From Hyphochytrium catenoides (lineage: Eukaryota > Sar > Hyphochytriomycetes > Hyphochytriales > Hyphochytriaceae), in assembly GCA_900088475.1 (NCBI GenBank), contig FLMG01003999.1, positions 1 to 64,000 of the forward strand: 64,000 nucleotides of DNA, in the 5' to 3' direction. Shown here piece after piece: positions 33,346 through 43,399 of the stretch. The notes beneath the pieces were generated by a model. It saw nothing but the letters and a program-made list of their open reading frames with translations, was not told where the DNA came from and searched no databases. Position 1 is the stretch's first letter, and each line of letters opens with the position of its first letter. Made by a program: the position numbers and the translations under genes.

Positions 33346-35049
33346 ATGGGTTCTACCGTACATGCAGGCAGATGGAAAGTTCTCCTACTTATAACACTAT
33401 GGAGTGTCTTCGCCTTGGAGCCAGAGGCGAAGGATCCTTCCCTATCCAATAACTTTAGCCGAAGGCAGCTAAGCCAGGTGTACACAGGGGTTCAACAGGT
33501 CGAATGCGGCAATCTCGGAAGGCTAGTAGATTACATGTTCCAACACTTCTTTGACCGTCCGTCACCCTGTCGTCAGAGCGAACCTCCTACTAGTACTAGT
33601 CCTACACCAAGCCCTCCAGTTCCTACGCCAAGCCCTCCAGTTGTGGCGTCATCTAATGGCGATTCGGGGTATGATAATCTGCCAGATGGTAGCCCTGCTC
33701 CTCCACTTGGCTCGCCGCCAGCCACGCGGAAACCCAACCCGGATTCTACCGCTCCTCAAGCCCCCGCGACGCCTACACCTCAACCTGGAATACCAATACT
33801 CTCTCCTTCTCCTGCAAATAGCCCTCCCAATGTCCCCACACCAGCTCCAGCAAGCTTCGCGCCAACTCCGGCAGTGACTGTGGCTCCGTCAGCCCCTGCA
33901 CCCACACAACCTCCTACTCCAGCACCCAGTCCCCAGCCAACTCCTTCACAGCCTCCGCCGACGGTAGACCCATCGCGTGTTGATTCTGTTCGGAACTGCA
34001 AGCAAGGAGTTCGCCAGCGGAAGGAGTACAGGGAGCTCTCTTCAGCCGAGTGGGATTCGTTTAAGGCCGCGGTCATGAGGCTGCTCAAGGTTCCCTCGCA
34101 GAGAGGGCACAACTCCTTATACGAGGAGTTCTGTCACGACCACTTCAACTATCGAGAAGACTCGCATAGTGGGTCTCAGTTCTTACCGTGGCATCGCCTC
34201 TTCCTGGCAAGGTTTGAGTCGGCCCTTCAGTCAGTTGACCCCAACGTGGTGTTGCCTTATTGGGACTGGACGAAGGATCTCCCTGATCCTCTTAATATTC
34301 CGCTCCTCAAGGATGACAAGTATTTGCATCTGGGGAACGACTGCCCCATTAAAGTGAACAGCCCGTACGCATCCTTTGGTCCCAATCACTGCGTCTTCAG
34401 AGAGCCCGGCACACGAAACACTACGTGGTACGCACCCTGGAGAATTGACTCGCTAATTAAGACGGAGAGACGGTTCTGGAAGTTCTCTGAGGTGGTGGAA
34501 TTAACCATTCACAATGTGGCTCACGTCCAGGTTGGAGGAGATATGTATTATAAGAGTAGCTCGGCCTGCGATCCTCTCTTCTTTCTCCATCACGCGCAGG
34601 TGGATAGGCTCTGGTACTTGTGGCAAGCCCGGGAGGGAAATATGAACAGCTATGATGGTGAGCACTTCCATGGCACCGAGAAGCAGATGACTGTTGCCCC
34701 CTCGGACATTCTCATGCCATTTGATGTATCGGTGGCCAGTTCTCTCGATACTGCAAAGCTCTGCTATACTTACGGTTCTCCATCTTCGTCGGTGTCTTTC
34801 TCGTTAGTTGCGGAACACACGGAGCAGGAAGATACCTTTCAAGGTATTGACGAGGACTGGGTCAAGGAAATGGGAATGAGTATTGAAAAAGTGCGAGAAG
34901 CAGAAGCCTTTATGCTAGCGCTCACGCCGCCCAAATTAGAGAACAATAAGGCGTCTTCAGGATCACGGGCTTCGAGGTCTGTCGAGGGCATTACGTGTCT
35001 GGTAGCGCTGCTCAGCTGGTTGTTGACTTGGGGAACATTGTCTGCTTGA
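33346..35049 (+). CDS. secreted, probably GPI-anchored tyrosinase with proline-rich stalk
   Basis: Uninterrupted 567-codon ORF. An N-terminal signal peptide (residues about 10-25, KVLLLITLWSVFAL) precedes a short conserved segment and a Pro/Thr/Ser-rich stalk (about 80-210, TPSPPVPTPSPPV-type repeats). The type-3 copper domain follows. CuA has H264 (or H266), H274 and H283 in FLPWHRLFLARFE; CuB has H389 and H393 in IHNVAHVQVGGDM and H416 in DPLFFLHHAQVDRLWYLWQ. YWDWTKD is also typical. The C-terminus has a small-residue/Ser site and a hydrophobic tail (CLVALLSWLLTWGTLSA), as expected for GPI attachment. Tyrosinases oxidise phenols to o-quinones, used in pigment, wall hardening or adhesion. 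All six copper histidines are present. The absence of introns contrasts with most neighbours. Confidence 0.95.
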   Translation: MGSTVHAGRWKVLLLITLWSVFALEPEAKDPSLSNNFSRRQLSQVYTGVQQVECGNLGRLVDYMFQHFFDRPSPCRQSEPPTSTSPTPSPPVPTPSPPVVASSNGDSGYDNLPDGSPAPPLGSPPATRKPNPDSTAPQAPATPTPQPGIPILSPSPANSPPNVPTPAPASFAPTPAVTVAPSAPAPTQPPTPAPSPQPTPSQPPPTVDPSRVDSVRNCKQGVRQRKEYRELSSAEWDSFKAAVMRLLKVPSQRGHNSLYEEFCHDHFNYREDSHSGSQFLPWHRLFLARFESALQSVDPNVVLPYWDWTKDLPDPLNIPLLKDDKYLHLGNDCPIKVNSPYASFGPNHCVFREPGTRNTTWYAPWRIDSLIKTERRFWKFSEVVELTIHNVAHVQVGGDMYYKSSSACDPLFFLHHAQVDRLWYLWQAREGNMNSYDGEHFHGTEKQMTVAPSDILMPFDVSVASSLDTAKLCYTYGSPSSSVSFSLVAEHTEQEDTFQGIDEDWVKEMGMSIEKVREAEAFMLALTPPKLENNKASSGSRASRSVEGITCLVALLSWLLTWGTLSA

Positions 35050-35374
35050 ACTAATGGTGATCAAGGTCGTCTTTCCATCGTTCAAGTCTGGCGGGGAATA
35101 AGTGAATTTGCAGTTAGAAGCCTAGCTCTCTTATTCACTTACAAGTGGAACGGGTGCCCGCGACATGGTTGTCGAGAACGACGCAGTATCCTGACCGTAC
35201 TCCTAGGTGCTTCAATCAAGCCCTTGTCAGAATCGTTGACAGCTCACTCCTCCAGACCAGCTCTGGCCCGACAGTAAAAGGGTGTCACGGCAATGCTCAT
35301 GGAATTCAGCCCGTGCATCAAGACACCTCAGAGGGCCCTCGTGGAGCTGTACGTCTATATTCCGATCGTTTGAA

Positions 35375-35390
35375 ATATATATATATATAT
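35375..35390. repeat. (AT)8 microsatellite
   Basis: Perfect dinucleotide run about 330 nt downstream of the tyrosinase stop, followed by GTGTATG. Likely in the 3' flank. Confidence 0.9.
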
Positions 35391-35475
35391 GTGTATGTTG
35401 TCTCCGCGAGGTCTGTCGTAAGACCTTGGTTACGGAAACCACTATCTGTACCTAATAATAAACGGCTTATCAAGC

Positions 35476-36273
35476 TTAGCCGATAAGTTCCAAAACATCC
35501 ATTGCTGCGTGCTTCTCATTGACATACATAAGGCGAGCTCTGGTTCTCTTGTCCTCATACTGAACTCTCTCTTCACTGTATAGTATTTTTCTGACAATGA
35601 ACAGCCCCAGCAAATCGAGACGATGGTAGGTAGGTATGCGCACCGAGGAGAGTGCTTCGGATGGGCCGGGAGAAGCAAGTGACGAATAGAGACCCGAACG
35701 GCCATTGATCATTTTAGGCTCATGGCGGAGCAGCTGAAATAACCTAATCCAGACGACTCTGTGAGATCATCATCCTTTCACTCTGATGATGAGCCTTCTG
35801 CAACTAAGTCAAAGCATGGTGGGTTACTACAATACCTCTCAATCTGTGCGTCCGGTGTTAGCAATACATTTGTCGGCAAACGGGGCTGTGGGCAACTGTC
35901 TAGAGGGGCTGCGGGTCATCATCAGCAATTGCTTCTTTCTTGGAAAGAGCTTTTCGTTCTCTTGTCAATGGTGTCAGTCCATCGCCCCCGCCACCTTTGA
36001 TCAGGGAATAGAAAGCTACTTATGGTGGTGATTTGATTCACCATGAGTCTGGCAATGCTTAAGAACCTTAGCAGCGGACGGTAAGGATACCTGTAGACCT
36101 GCCACGATAAAGAAGCAAGCTTCTTCCGTCATCAGATGGAGAGAGCGTGTGCGATCAACAGCAGCATCAACATAAATAATTATAGAGACCCAGGTGGGGC
36201 GGCCGAGTGATCTCAACAGAGACAGAGACAGAGTGTGACCTTTGATGACGGGCGGCGGGGTTACAACCTTCAA
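35476..36273 (-). CDS. unrecognised protein, incomplete multi-exon model
   Basis: The clearest exon is 35733-35476, after a GGTTATTTCAG acceptor. It begins LLRHEPKMINGRSGLYSSLA and runs through ALSSVRIPTYHRLDLLGLF and RARLMYVNEKHAAMDVLEL to a TAA at 35476-35478. Upstream open segments that look coding are DGLTPLTRERKALSKKEAIA (about 35975-35905), LPTNVLLTPDAQIERYC (about 35880-35830) and RSLHLMTEEACFFIVAG (about 36150-36090). Exact joins are not resolved and I cannot assign a family. The LMTEEA element vaguely recalls N-termini of tRNA-splicing endonuclease subunits, but the C-terminus does not fit, so that identity is not claimed. Confidence 0.35.
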
Positions 36274-36720
36274 CTGGCGAACTACGCAGGTACGACTACA
36301 ACAAGATTGAAGGGGATCAGAAGCTTCAACTTGTCACCCTAGAGCCCCACCCACCCATCCAGGATTACTAATAATTAATAGTTGTGGCGGGCCGGGTGGG
36401 CGGCGCAGGCGAGCCATCATTCTTTTTGAGTAGATGCGAACTCTGCGGTGATGCGGAAGGCGCTGAGAGAGCTTCATCAGCAGCGTGTTATCAATGAAGG
36501 CTATTGGGACATCTTGAGGTCATTAGGACATCAGCAGCCACATGACCAAGGTCTAGAGGCCCACACACAATACACTTCTGCCTGAACAGTGAAGAAGAGG
36601 TTATCGCAGCGCTGCCTTGGACCCTTGACTGTTGACGCAGCGCCTCAAGAGATTGGAAGTGGCATACAGATTAAAGAGACATACGGATAATATAGACTGA
36701 GTTCGCCTGCCGCGATCAAG

Positions 36721-38685
36721 ATGTCAGGGTACGTGAGGACGAAGTGAGATACAGTGTGCATATCCTCATAGTGTGTCGTCTGGTTGCTAAGAATGTGTTT
36801 TCCATTAATTTTCAGGAAAAAGCTAGAATCCTTCATCAAGGTCCCAGAGACCTCTGACTTCTCCGTATACAATCTTCCATATGGAGTCTTTTCAGCTGCA
36901 TCTCTCAGGCCCAGAGTTGGTGTGGCCATTGGAGAGCAGGTACGGATAATGGCTGCATGTCTTGGTCCGCCTTACGTTGACGATCCTGTCCCTCCAAGGT
37001 CTTAGACTTATCAGTTATTGCATCAGCGGGGCTCTTCAAGGACTTTGATGCTTCATGCTTTGGCAGAGTAAGCTAGTCGATTTTGAGGCACACGCTGGTG
37101 GGCTCTCATACTAATAACTTTCCACCTAGGATTCTTTAAACGAGTTTATGTCAAAGGGGCCGCGAGTCTGGAAAAGTGCCAGGGGCACCATCCAGCAACT
37201 TCTGCTAGCTTCGAACCCCACCCTAAGGGACAATGAGGAGCTAAGACGCGCTGCTTTTCATCCACTATCATCGGTAAGCGCTCTCAGCACCCCCTTTCCA
37301 CTCTCATTCATGTACCCTAACGAACCAGGGATAATCAAAAGGTAACGATGCACTTGCCGGCCACGATTGGGGATTACACCGATTTCTACGCATCTAGAGA
37401 GCATGCCACAAACGTTGGAGTCATGTTCCGCGGGAAAGACAACGCCCTTCAACCGAACTGGTATGTATCACATGTGATATTAATCACTGATACTACCTTC
37501 TCACTCCGTCGGCTGATGTACGTCAGGCTGCATCTCCCTGTTGGCTATCATGGCCGCGCTTCATCAGTCGTGGTCTCTGGAACTCCTATTCGTCGTCCCT
37601 GTGGCCAGCTGCAAAGGGATATCAAGGATCCCAGCCAAGGGTCCGTCTATGGCCCGTCAAAGCGCCTTGACTTTGAAGTCGAAATGGTAGTTGCGGTTGT
37701 ATGTTGTTAGTCCCGAAGGCCTTTTCGCCCTGAACAGCTGTGGACTTCTCATAGGGTGTGTTTGTTGGCACTGGGAACTCTTTAGGGGAGCCCATCAGCA
37801 TGGAGAACGCAGAGGATCATATTTTTGGTCTGGTCCTGCTGAATGATTGGAGCGGTAGGCTCTTATTCCTCTATAACACCTGTGAGCTATCTTTTCACTT
37901 CACACTTACTTTCTTTTTGCAGCCCGAGACATACAGAAGTGGGAATATGTCCCTCTTGGTCCATTTGGGGCAAAGAATTTTGGTACAACGATTTCACCGT
38001 GGGTGGTCACACTAGAAGCCCTTGAGTCATTCCGCTGTGAAACCAGCGCCGGGGCAGTACAAGATCCCGAGCCTCTTCCCTACCTGAGGGACCAGAATTA
38101 TTCACGCAGCTCATACAACATCAACTTAGAGGTCAGAAGCTCGGTCCCTTAGTTTACGATGGTCGATGTCTTTAATCAAATGTTCCACGTTGATACCGCT
38201 TAGATTGGCATCAAGCCTGAGGGTGCATCGGCCTTCTCGACAGTCTCCCGAACGAACCTTCGCCACATGTACTGGAATATCAAACAGCAACTGGTGCACC
38301 ACACTGTCACTGGTTGCAACATGCGGCCTGGCGATCTCCTGGGCACTGGGACTATCAGCGGAGACGTAAGTAACTGCCAGCCGTCGCATCAACAAGGATC
38401 GCGTAACTCTAATTTAAAACTCGGATCTTTCAGCATGAAGGCAGCTATGGATCAATGTTAGAGCTTTCCTGGAGTGGTCAAAAGCAGGTAGAACTGGGAG
38501 CCGGCAGCTCACGCACCTTCCTGAACGATGGTGATGACGTCTTGCTTCGAGGTAGGGCTATAGCATGGTGCCGTTCTTGTGTGCAAGATGTTAACCTTTG
38601 CAATCCAGGATTCTGCCAAGGTGATGGCTATAGAGTTGGCTTCGGTGACTGTCAAGGGCTCATTCTTCCGGCCAAGCCCGTTTAA
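36721..38685 (+). CDS. FAH: fumarylacetoacetase
   Basis: About ten short exons. The ATG at 36721 is separated from the main frame by an intron after eight bases (ATGTCAGG|GTACGT; acceptor TTTTCAG at 36815), giving [28 protein letters not shown]. Family landmarks follow: [18 protein letters not shown] (metal Asp and catalytic His), [27 protein letters not shown] (two metal-binding Glu), [22 protein letters not shown] (metal Asp, Arg), [30 protein letters not shown], then GSMLELSW and the end [18 protein letters not shown] hydrolyses fumarylacetoacetate to fumarate and acetoacetate, the last step of tyrosine catabolism. Length (about 420 residues) and all catalytic residues are normal. It converges on the methyltransferase gene with 33 nt between stops. 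Confidence 0.95.
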
Positions 38686-38718
38686 GTAGTGGCCAACCTC
38701 GTTTTAATCTCTCCTGCT

Positions 38719-39534
38719 TTACTTTTTCACCAAGAGGTAAACCGAGGCACGACCCCAACTCATCTATCCAAATAGAGCGTTAGATATTCTAGGGTGAGGA
38801 GACTGCTTTTAGGATATTACTAACCTGGTGCAGCCCTAAATCAGTGACATGGAACTCATCTTCATCACCCTCCAGCAGCTTTAGGATGAGAACCTTTGCA
38901 CCTGTCTTGAGGTCCATGCATTTATCTCTCATTCGCCTAACATGGCAACTTCAAACCTACTATTATTTCCGTAAGCGGTAGTGGTCTTGTGCTTACCGAA
39001 GCAGATCCTCGTCAAAACAAATGGAGGATGTATAGATGAGATCGGCATCCCTCCAATCTACCTCAGTGAGATCCCCTGTCACTATTTGACACTCTGGCAG
39101 ATCTGCAGCATAAAGTGTCATGGTTTGAACGACCTGCGCGGCTGTCGCAGCCAAAGCAGGAAGAAGTTCCACGCCATAGCACTTAGAAAATGGAAGCCCA
39201 CTGAGGGCGGCAGCGCAAACTGCCTTCCCAATGCCACAGCCCAGGTCATAGAAAACAGCACCTGCAGAAGAAGTGAGGATGGTGGCGGAGTCCTTCTACT
39301 ATCAAGCTTGGTAGGCCCACTACCTGGCTTGGGGCTTGCGAGGTGAAGAAGCTTGGAAAAGGACAAAAACTCTATCTCTCCATAAACAAATGAGCTGTCC
39401 TTTTCGAGACCATGGTCAATGCGGTCCTCGTGGGATAGCTTTCCACCGTCAATCTGTCCGAAGAGAACATTGAAGATGTTGAAGGCAGATCGAGCGCTCT
39501 GCGGGACCAGATCCTCCTCATTGACTTCCTTCAT
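38719..39534 (-). other. DOT1-like methyltransferase domain region
   Basis: Part of the preceding gene, listed separately because the domain is certain even if the fusion is not. It would start at ATG 39534 as a stand-alone protein of about 240 residues. Exon joins: PKPG restored across an intron ending CTTCTGCAG (about 39263), ...CFDEDLL to KCMDLKTGAKVLILKLLEG, and LHQ to MSWGRASVYLL through GTTAGT...GGATAG. Confidence 0.78.
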
Positions 39535-41258
39535 ATAGAGCTAAACTCAATGCAGAAAAGATGGCCCTCAAATCAATTCTTACCATGACGAACAGACCAT
39601 ACGGACGTTCAGGTGGAGATTCTTGAGAATACGCGGGGCCAGCACCTCCGTCAAAATGTAGGGGTGGTATATGCACGCTGAAGTAGCATCTGGTACTATG
39701 GCGTGGCCATTCTTCTGTCTCAACAAGAATCTCCACGTTGCCGTTCGGAGCCTCGACCTTCCACCTGTGGTCAGGACTGGTAGGATTTGCATCGGCCTCA
39801 GAAAGGTAGATTCCCATGCAAGAGTCGTTGTCCGTTGTTGATGGAGAAGAAGTACGGATTTCATCAACGAAAGTGCAGACAGTACTGCCGGACCAACCCT
39901 GGGATCCCTAAGCGACGAAAACGCTATGGCTTGACTAGTGCTGCATGTAAGATGTATGGTAACTATCACCCACCACTCGATGCAGGATATTCTGGCGATT
40001 GGAAGACTCGCCCTCCCGCAAGCTCGCTCCAGAGAATAGCTAAGGGTTTTCATTTATGAGAATGAGTCAGTTCTAGCATGCGGAGGATAAATAGTAACTT
40101 CCGTACCCCAATGTAGAGCTTCTTCAACTTTTCATCTTTGAGCGCGACATCAAAGAAATGGTACTGGCCACGTCTCAAACTTCCATGGTGCCAGACTCCT
40201 TCAGGTCTTGCGTTTATCCTTGTAGAAGGCATAGGCCGGCGAAGGATCACCTCTAGATCGAACAGGTTCCTCTCTGCATAGCCATAAATCCCAATGATGA
40301 AGCTGAACACGTATTGCCGTATATGTAAAGTGTGAGTCAAGTGCATGTAAAATGATTAAGCTGGTTACCTCCTTGAAGCCCTCAACCTAATGTCGTCAGG
40401 ATAAATATCAATACGATCCGCTCCAATGTTGGTAGACTTCCACTGGTATCTGTCGGTATCCGGCGCAAGATTACCATCCAGGAGGTTGTTGACGTATATA
40501 TCAGGATCTCCAATCTCCTCTCCATCATCACCAAGGACGGGAGCGACCTTCAACTAGGCCTTTCGTAAGCATCCTCTCTTTGACAATTGCACAGACCCAC
40601 GACAACACCATACCGTTAATACATCCTGCGGATCTGCTCTCTCAAAGCTATAGTATTTGAAGCAGTTCATCGCGACCTCGGCCCTTATGACTACTCCAGG
40701 CTTAAGTTTCTCTTTCTGAACTGGCTGAATAAGTTCACATATCAGTCGGAAGTAGATAGACTTCCCCGGAACCTGAGTAGAGCACCAGGCTAAGGGTAAG
40801 TTTAAGGTGATCCTAACGACAGCAAAGCTGCATACCGTTGATGAGAGTCCGAAGAAGATGCTCTTAGCTGCAGGGTACTTGGCCAGCTTGACTCCAAGGA
40901 GCCTCTCTCCTTTCCCACGGATATCCATTCCGTCCCTCCAAGAACCATCACAATGGTTCAACGTCGGAAAGGCATTATCAATGCCGTAAAGAGCGATGAG
41001 ATCTGAAACGGCACCCTTCTGAGATGAATAACCCGGATGAGTCTGGTCTCCGATTGGGCCCTTCAGAAGCTCACTCTCACCATCGTCAGAATAATATAAA
41101 GCTTGAAAGGCAAATAGTAGTAGGGCATCACTGGTCTCTGCTAGGCTTTCTAGAGATAAATGGTAATAGACATAGCCTTCAAAGGGACAAGAGCCGTAGA
41201 TAGTGCTGTTAAGACTCAATTCAGCCGGAGCAGCTATAGAACTATGACGAGTCCGCAT
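38719..41258 (-). CDS. PPC-like repeat protein continuing into a DOT1-like SAM methyltransferase
   Basis: The 5' part (41258 to about 39590) encodes several beta-sandwich units like bacterial pre-peptidase C-terminal domains: GDPDIYVNN...YQWKSTNIGADRIDIYP (about 40530-40400), RGQYHFFDVALKDEKL (about 40160) and YLSEADANPTSPDHRWKVEA (about 39800). A GTAAGA donor after YGLFVM and a GAGTTTAG acceptor, 43 nt apart, join this in phase to LYMKEVNEEDL and the methyltransferase. That domain has SFVYGEIEFLSF, then the SAM motif FYDLGCGIGKAVCAAALSG, GVELLPAL, VDWRDADLIYTSSICFDEDLL and the end MSWGRASVYLLVKK before TAA 38719-38721. The catalytic region resembles a widespread protist family related to DOT1; its substrate is unknown. 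The start may be further upstream. If the 43-nt intron is not used, these are two genes. Confidence 0.6.
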
Positions 41259-41435
41259 CTCTGCCTTAGTTATGGAGCTTTATCAAAAGTGGGAGGCTCT
41301 TGTATTGAAAGTAAACGATCCGCAATGGTACTAGTACGACCCAGCGCTAGCCATGGCCATGCAGGGTTCTTGAACGCCACACGCATCAACGTGATGCTTT
41401 TGGGTCTTAGCAACCGAGCTGGGAGCTTTCTTCAA

Positions 41436-41463
41436 TCTGTGAATCTGTGAATCTGTGAATCTC
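41436..41463. repeat. 8-bp tandem repeat (CTGTGAAT, three copies)
   Basis: Three consecutive copies of an octamer just upstream of the 5' end of the PPC/methyltransferase gene. May be a promoter element or simple slippage product. Confidence 0.8.
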
Positions 41464-42057
41464 ATGGGTCTCTGGACTGGACAAGAGATGAATTTCTCTT
41501 GAAACGACCAAAGCTCTACATTCGTACAAATACTAGAAAGAGCTCAATACTACAGATAGCGTTAGGCGGTTATCGATGCCATGGTTATCAGAAAGAGATG
41601 AGGCCGTTACCGGTGCTTCAGATCACTTTCGTTCGTTACTTCTTGACTTTTTGGTGTTCAACACCATGATGAGGCTCTCAGCATCTGTCGACCTTGGCAA
41701 ACAAACCTCTTGCCTTTGACGCCGCGCTCTCTTGAATGTAGTGCAGATTGACGGTGCTGAAGGCCGCAGGACTTCCAATGAGCAAACGTGCCCGATAAAA
41801 GCAAGAGCTCCTTTCCTACCCCAAACAGTTTTAGGCACGGTATCATAGTCAAAAGGGTTCTTCGCAGACAGGAGACTCGGAAAGTTCACGAGTAAAATGG
41901 TCAAATAGCTCTCCCCATAAAGACGTCGAAGCTATATCTCTTCTTCTTTCATCATCACGTCTCTGGCATGCCAGCTGCTGCTTGGACGCTGCGACTTCCT
42001 TCTTGCTTCTAGCCTCATGGTTACCCTATTTCACTGAAAGCAGCAATTAGTCCAAAC
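41464..42057. other. intergenic region with an ambiguous minus-strand ORF
   Basis: A 93-codon minus-strand frame (41623-41904) contains SAKNPFDYDTVPKTVWG and KGALAFIGHVC, which look protein-like. It lacks an ATG, and two candidate upstream exons give incompatible frames, so no gene is called. The rest is the leader and promoter of the GTPase at 42058. Confidence 0.35.
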
Positions 42058-42717
42058 ATGGGGACATGCCAGTCCCAGCTGGAGGCTGTGAAGATCTTCC
42101 CGGCTGATAGCAATGGCGAGCTTTCAGCAAACTATGTGCCTACGTCTAAAGTCAAAGGTGGATATAAGGTCCTCGTCTCTGGACTTGCCTCTTGCGGAAA
42201 GACAAGTCTTATCTTAGCGATGGTTGCGTTTTTGGCCGAAGGGAAGCCAAGAGGAGATCAGGAAGGGAGGACGTTAGTGGTCCCAACGCCTCGGCCGTCA
42301 GAAGCAGTTCGATTTAGCAAACTGACTTATAGAGGAGCAACTTTATATGTAGGAGACCTCCCGGGCAGCATGCATCTCAGAAGAACGTGGTATAAGGACG
42401 AGGTGCTCAATGACACACGGCTCATCGTGCACTTAATAGACTCTCAAGATGAGGCGAAGCTAACGCTGTCTCTAGTAGAGCTCGAGAGGTTATGTGCAGT
42501 GTGCAAAGACAGAACGAAGCGCTTCAACTTGCTCATTGTCGCCACTAAGCAGGATGCACGGCACCCTATGGACCAGCTCTGTATCAAGGATCGCATTCAC
42601 GAGGCCGGCTTCAACCCTATGGTACCTTGGGATATCTTCCGCTGCTCAGTAAAAAGCGGGGAAGACTTGCTTCACATCTTGCAGTGGATAATGAACAGCA
42701 TCACTGGCAAGTTATAG
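42058..42717 (+). CDS. Arf/SRPRB-like small GTPase with N-terminal acylation motif
   Basis: Single-exon ORF of 219 residues. It begins MGTCQSQ: Gly2 with Ser6 fits N-myristoylation and Cys4 fits adjacent palmitoylation. G1 P-loop GLASCGKTS (42-50); G3 DLPG (100-103), as in SRP receptor beta rather than the WDxGG of classic Arfs; G4 TKQD (163-166); G5-like CSVKSGE (196-202). The fold order and the hydrophobic C-terminal helix fit the Arf/Arl/SRPRB class. There is no N-terminal transmembrane segment, so it is not SRPRB itself. It probably acts at a membrane via its lipid anchor, but cargo and effectors are unknown. The G4 Asn is replaced by Thr, a substitution seen in some Arl proteins. Confidence 0.82.
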   Translation: MGTCQSQLEAVKIFPADSNGELSANYVPTSKVKGGYKVLVSGLASCGKTSLILAMVAFLAEGKPRGDQEGRTLVVPTPRPSEAVRFSKLTYRGATLYVGDLPGSMHLRRTWYKDEVLNDTRLIVHLIDSQDEAKLTLSLVELERLCAVCKDRTKRFNLLIVATKQDARHPMDQLCIKDRIHEAGFNPMVPWDIFRCSVKSGEDLLHILQWIMNSITGKL

Positions 42718-43399
42718 GTAAAGCGATCAGGCTACTGGCTGCCTTGGCCTAGCGCTACTGCCTGAGGCTCTGCCTTGGGCTTTCACTCAGGATCTGCCCC
42801 CCACATTCTGGAGCTAGACAGCAGTGCAAGTATCCCGCTTCAGTACTTACTTACGTCTAGAGGAAGCCATCAGCCCTGCCAGCAGCGAGACATAGCCTGA
42901 TAGCGCTTTAAGTGCTTTAAGGCCTAGCGATCTATCTTAGCCTTCATTATTCGCACTGCTTGCCTACATCTGACTCTATGTATGAGGTACTGATGGGAGT
43001 GAGAAAGGCTGTAAACACTAGAGGTCGACATATTCCCGACGTGATCTGTGTGGTTCGTGATATCTAGCGTATTTGATACTAGATTCATAATCGGAACGAT
43101 GCGTGGTCCTTTGCAATTCTCATCGTGTTGGCTTCTGATTCACCATCAAATCATCCAGTGTTACCCTTCAGCTTCTTGCTTCTTCTTATCGACTCATTTT
43201 AAGTTCCTCAGCTCCTCCAAGGCATTGTCACTAGTGAGTGAGGCCACGAGCGAGCTATCAGCGCGTGCAAGTTAACTGTACGACTCTGTTTGGTTGTGAC
43301 ACAGCGCTAGCTTCCTTGGAGACGCTCGTGAAGTGAGCGCTGTGCCTACTCCTGCGCAAGACTAGGACGGGACTAGTTCCTGCCTTTGCATTAGAAAAG
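42718..43399. other. intergenic region
   Basis: 682 bases without a supported exon. Short frames only. A GACTAG acceptor-like site at about 43370 stands just before the first exon of the next gene, so that gene may have an unlocated upstream exon here. Confidence 0.35.

Noticed and set aside
33346-35049. Hemocyanin or catechol oxidase instead of tyrosinase
   Set aside because: Domain length and signal/stalk/tail layout fit a secreted tyrosinase. Substrate class (mono- or diphenol) is still not provable from sequence.
33346-38685. Tyrosinase and fumarylacetoacetase as a tyrosine-metabolism cluster
   Set aside because: They act in different pathways, are separated by an unknown minus-strand gene, and no other pathway gene is near.
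41623-41904. 93-codon minus-strand ORF with protein-like segments
   Set aside because: No ATG, and two incompatible upstream joins; could not choose a frame.
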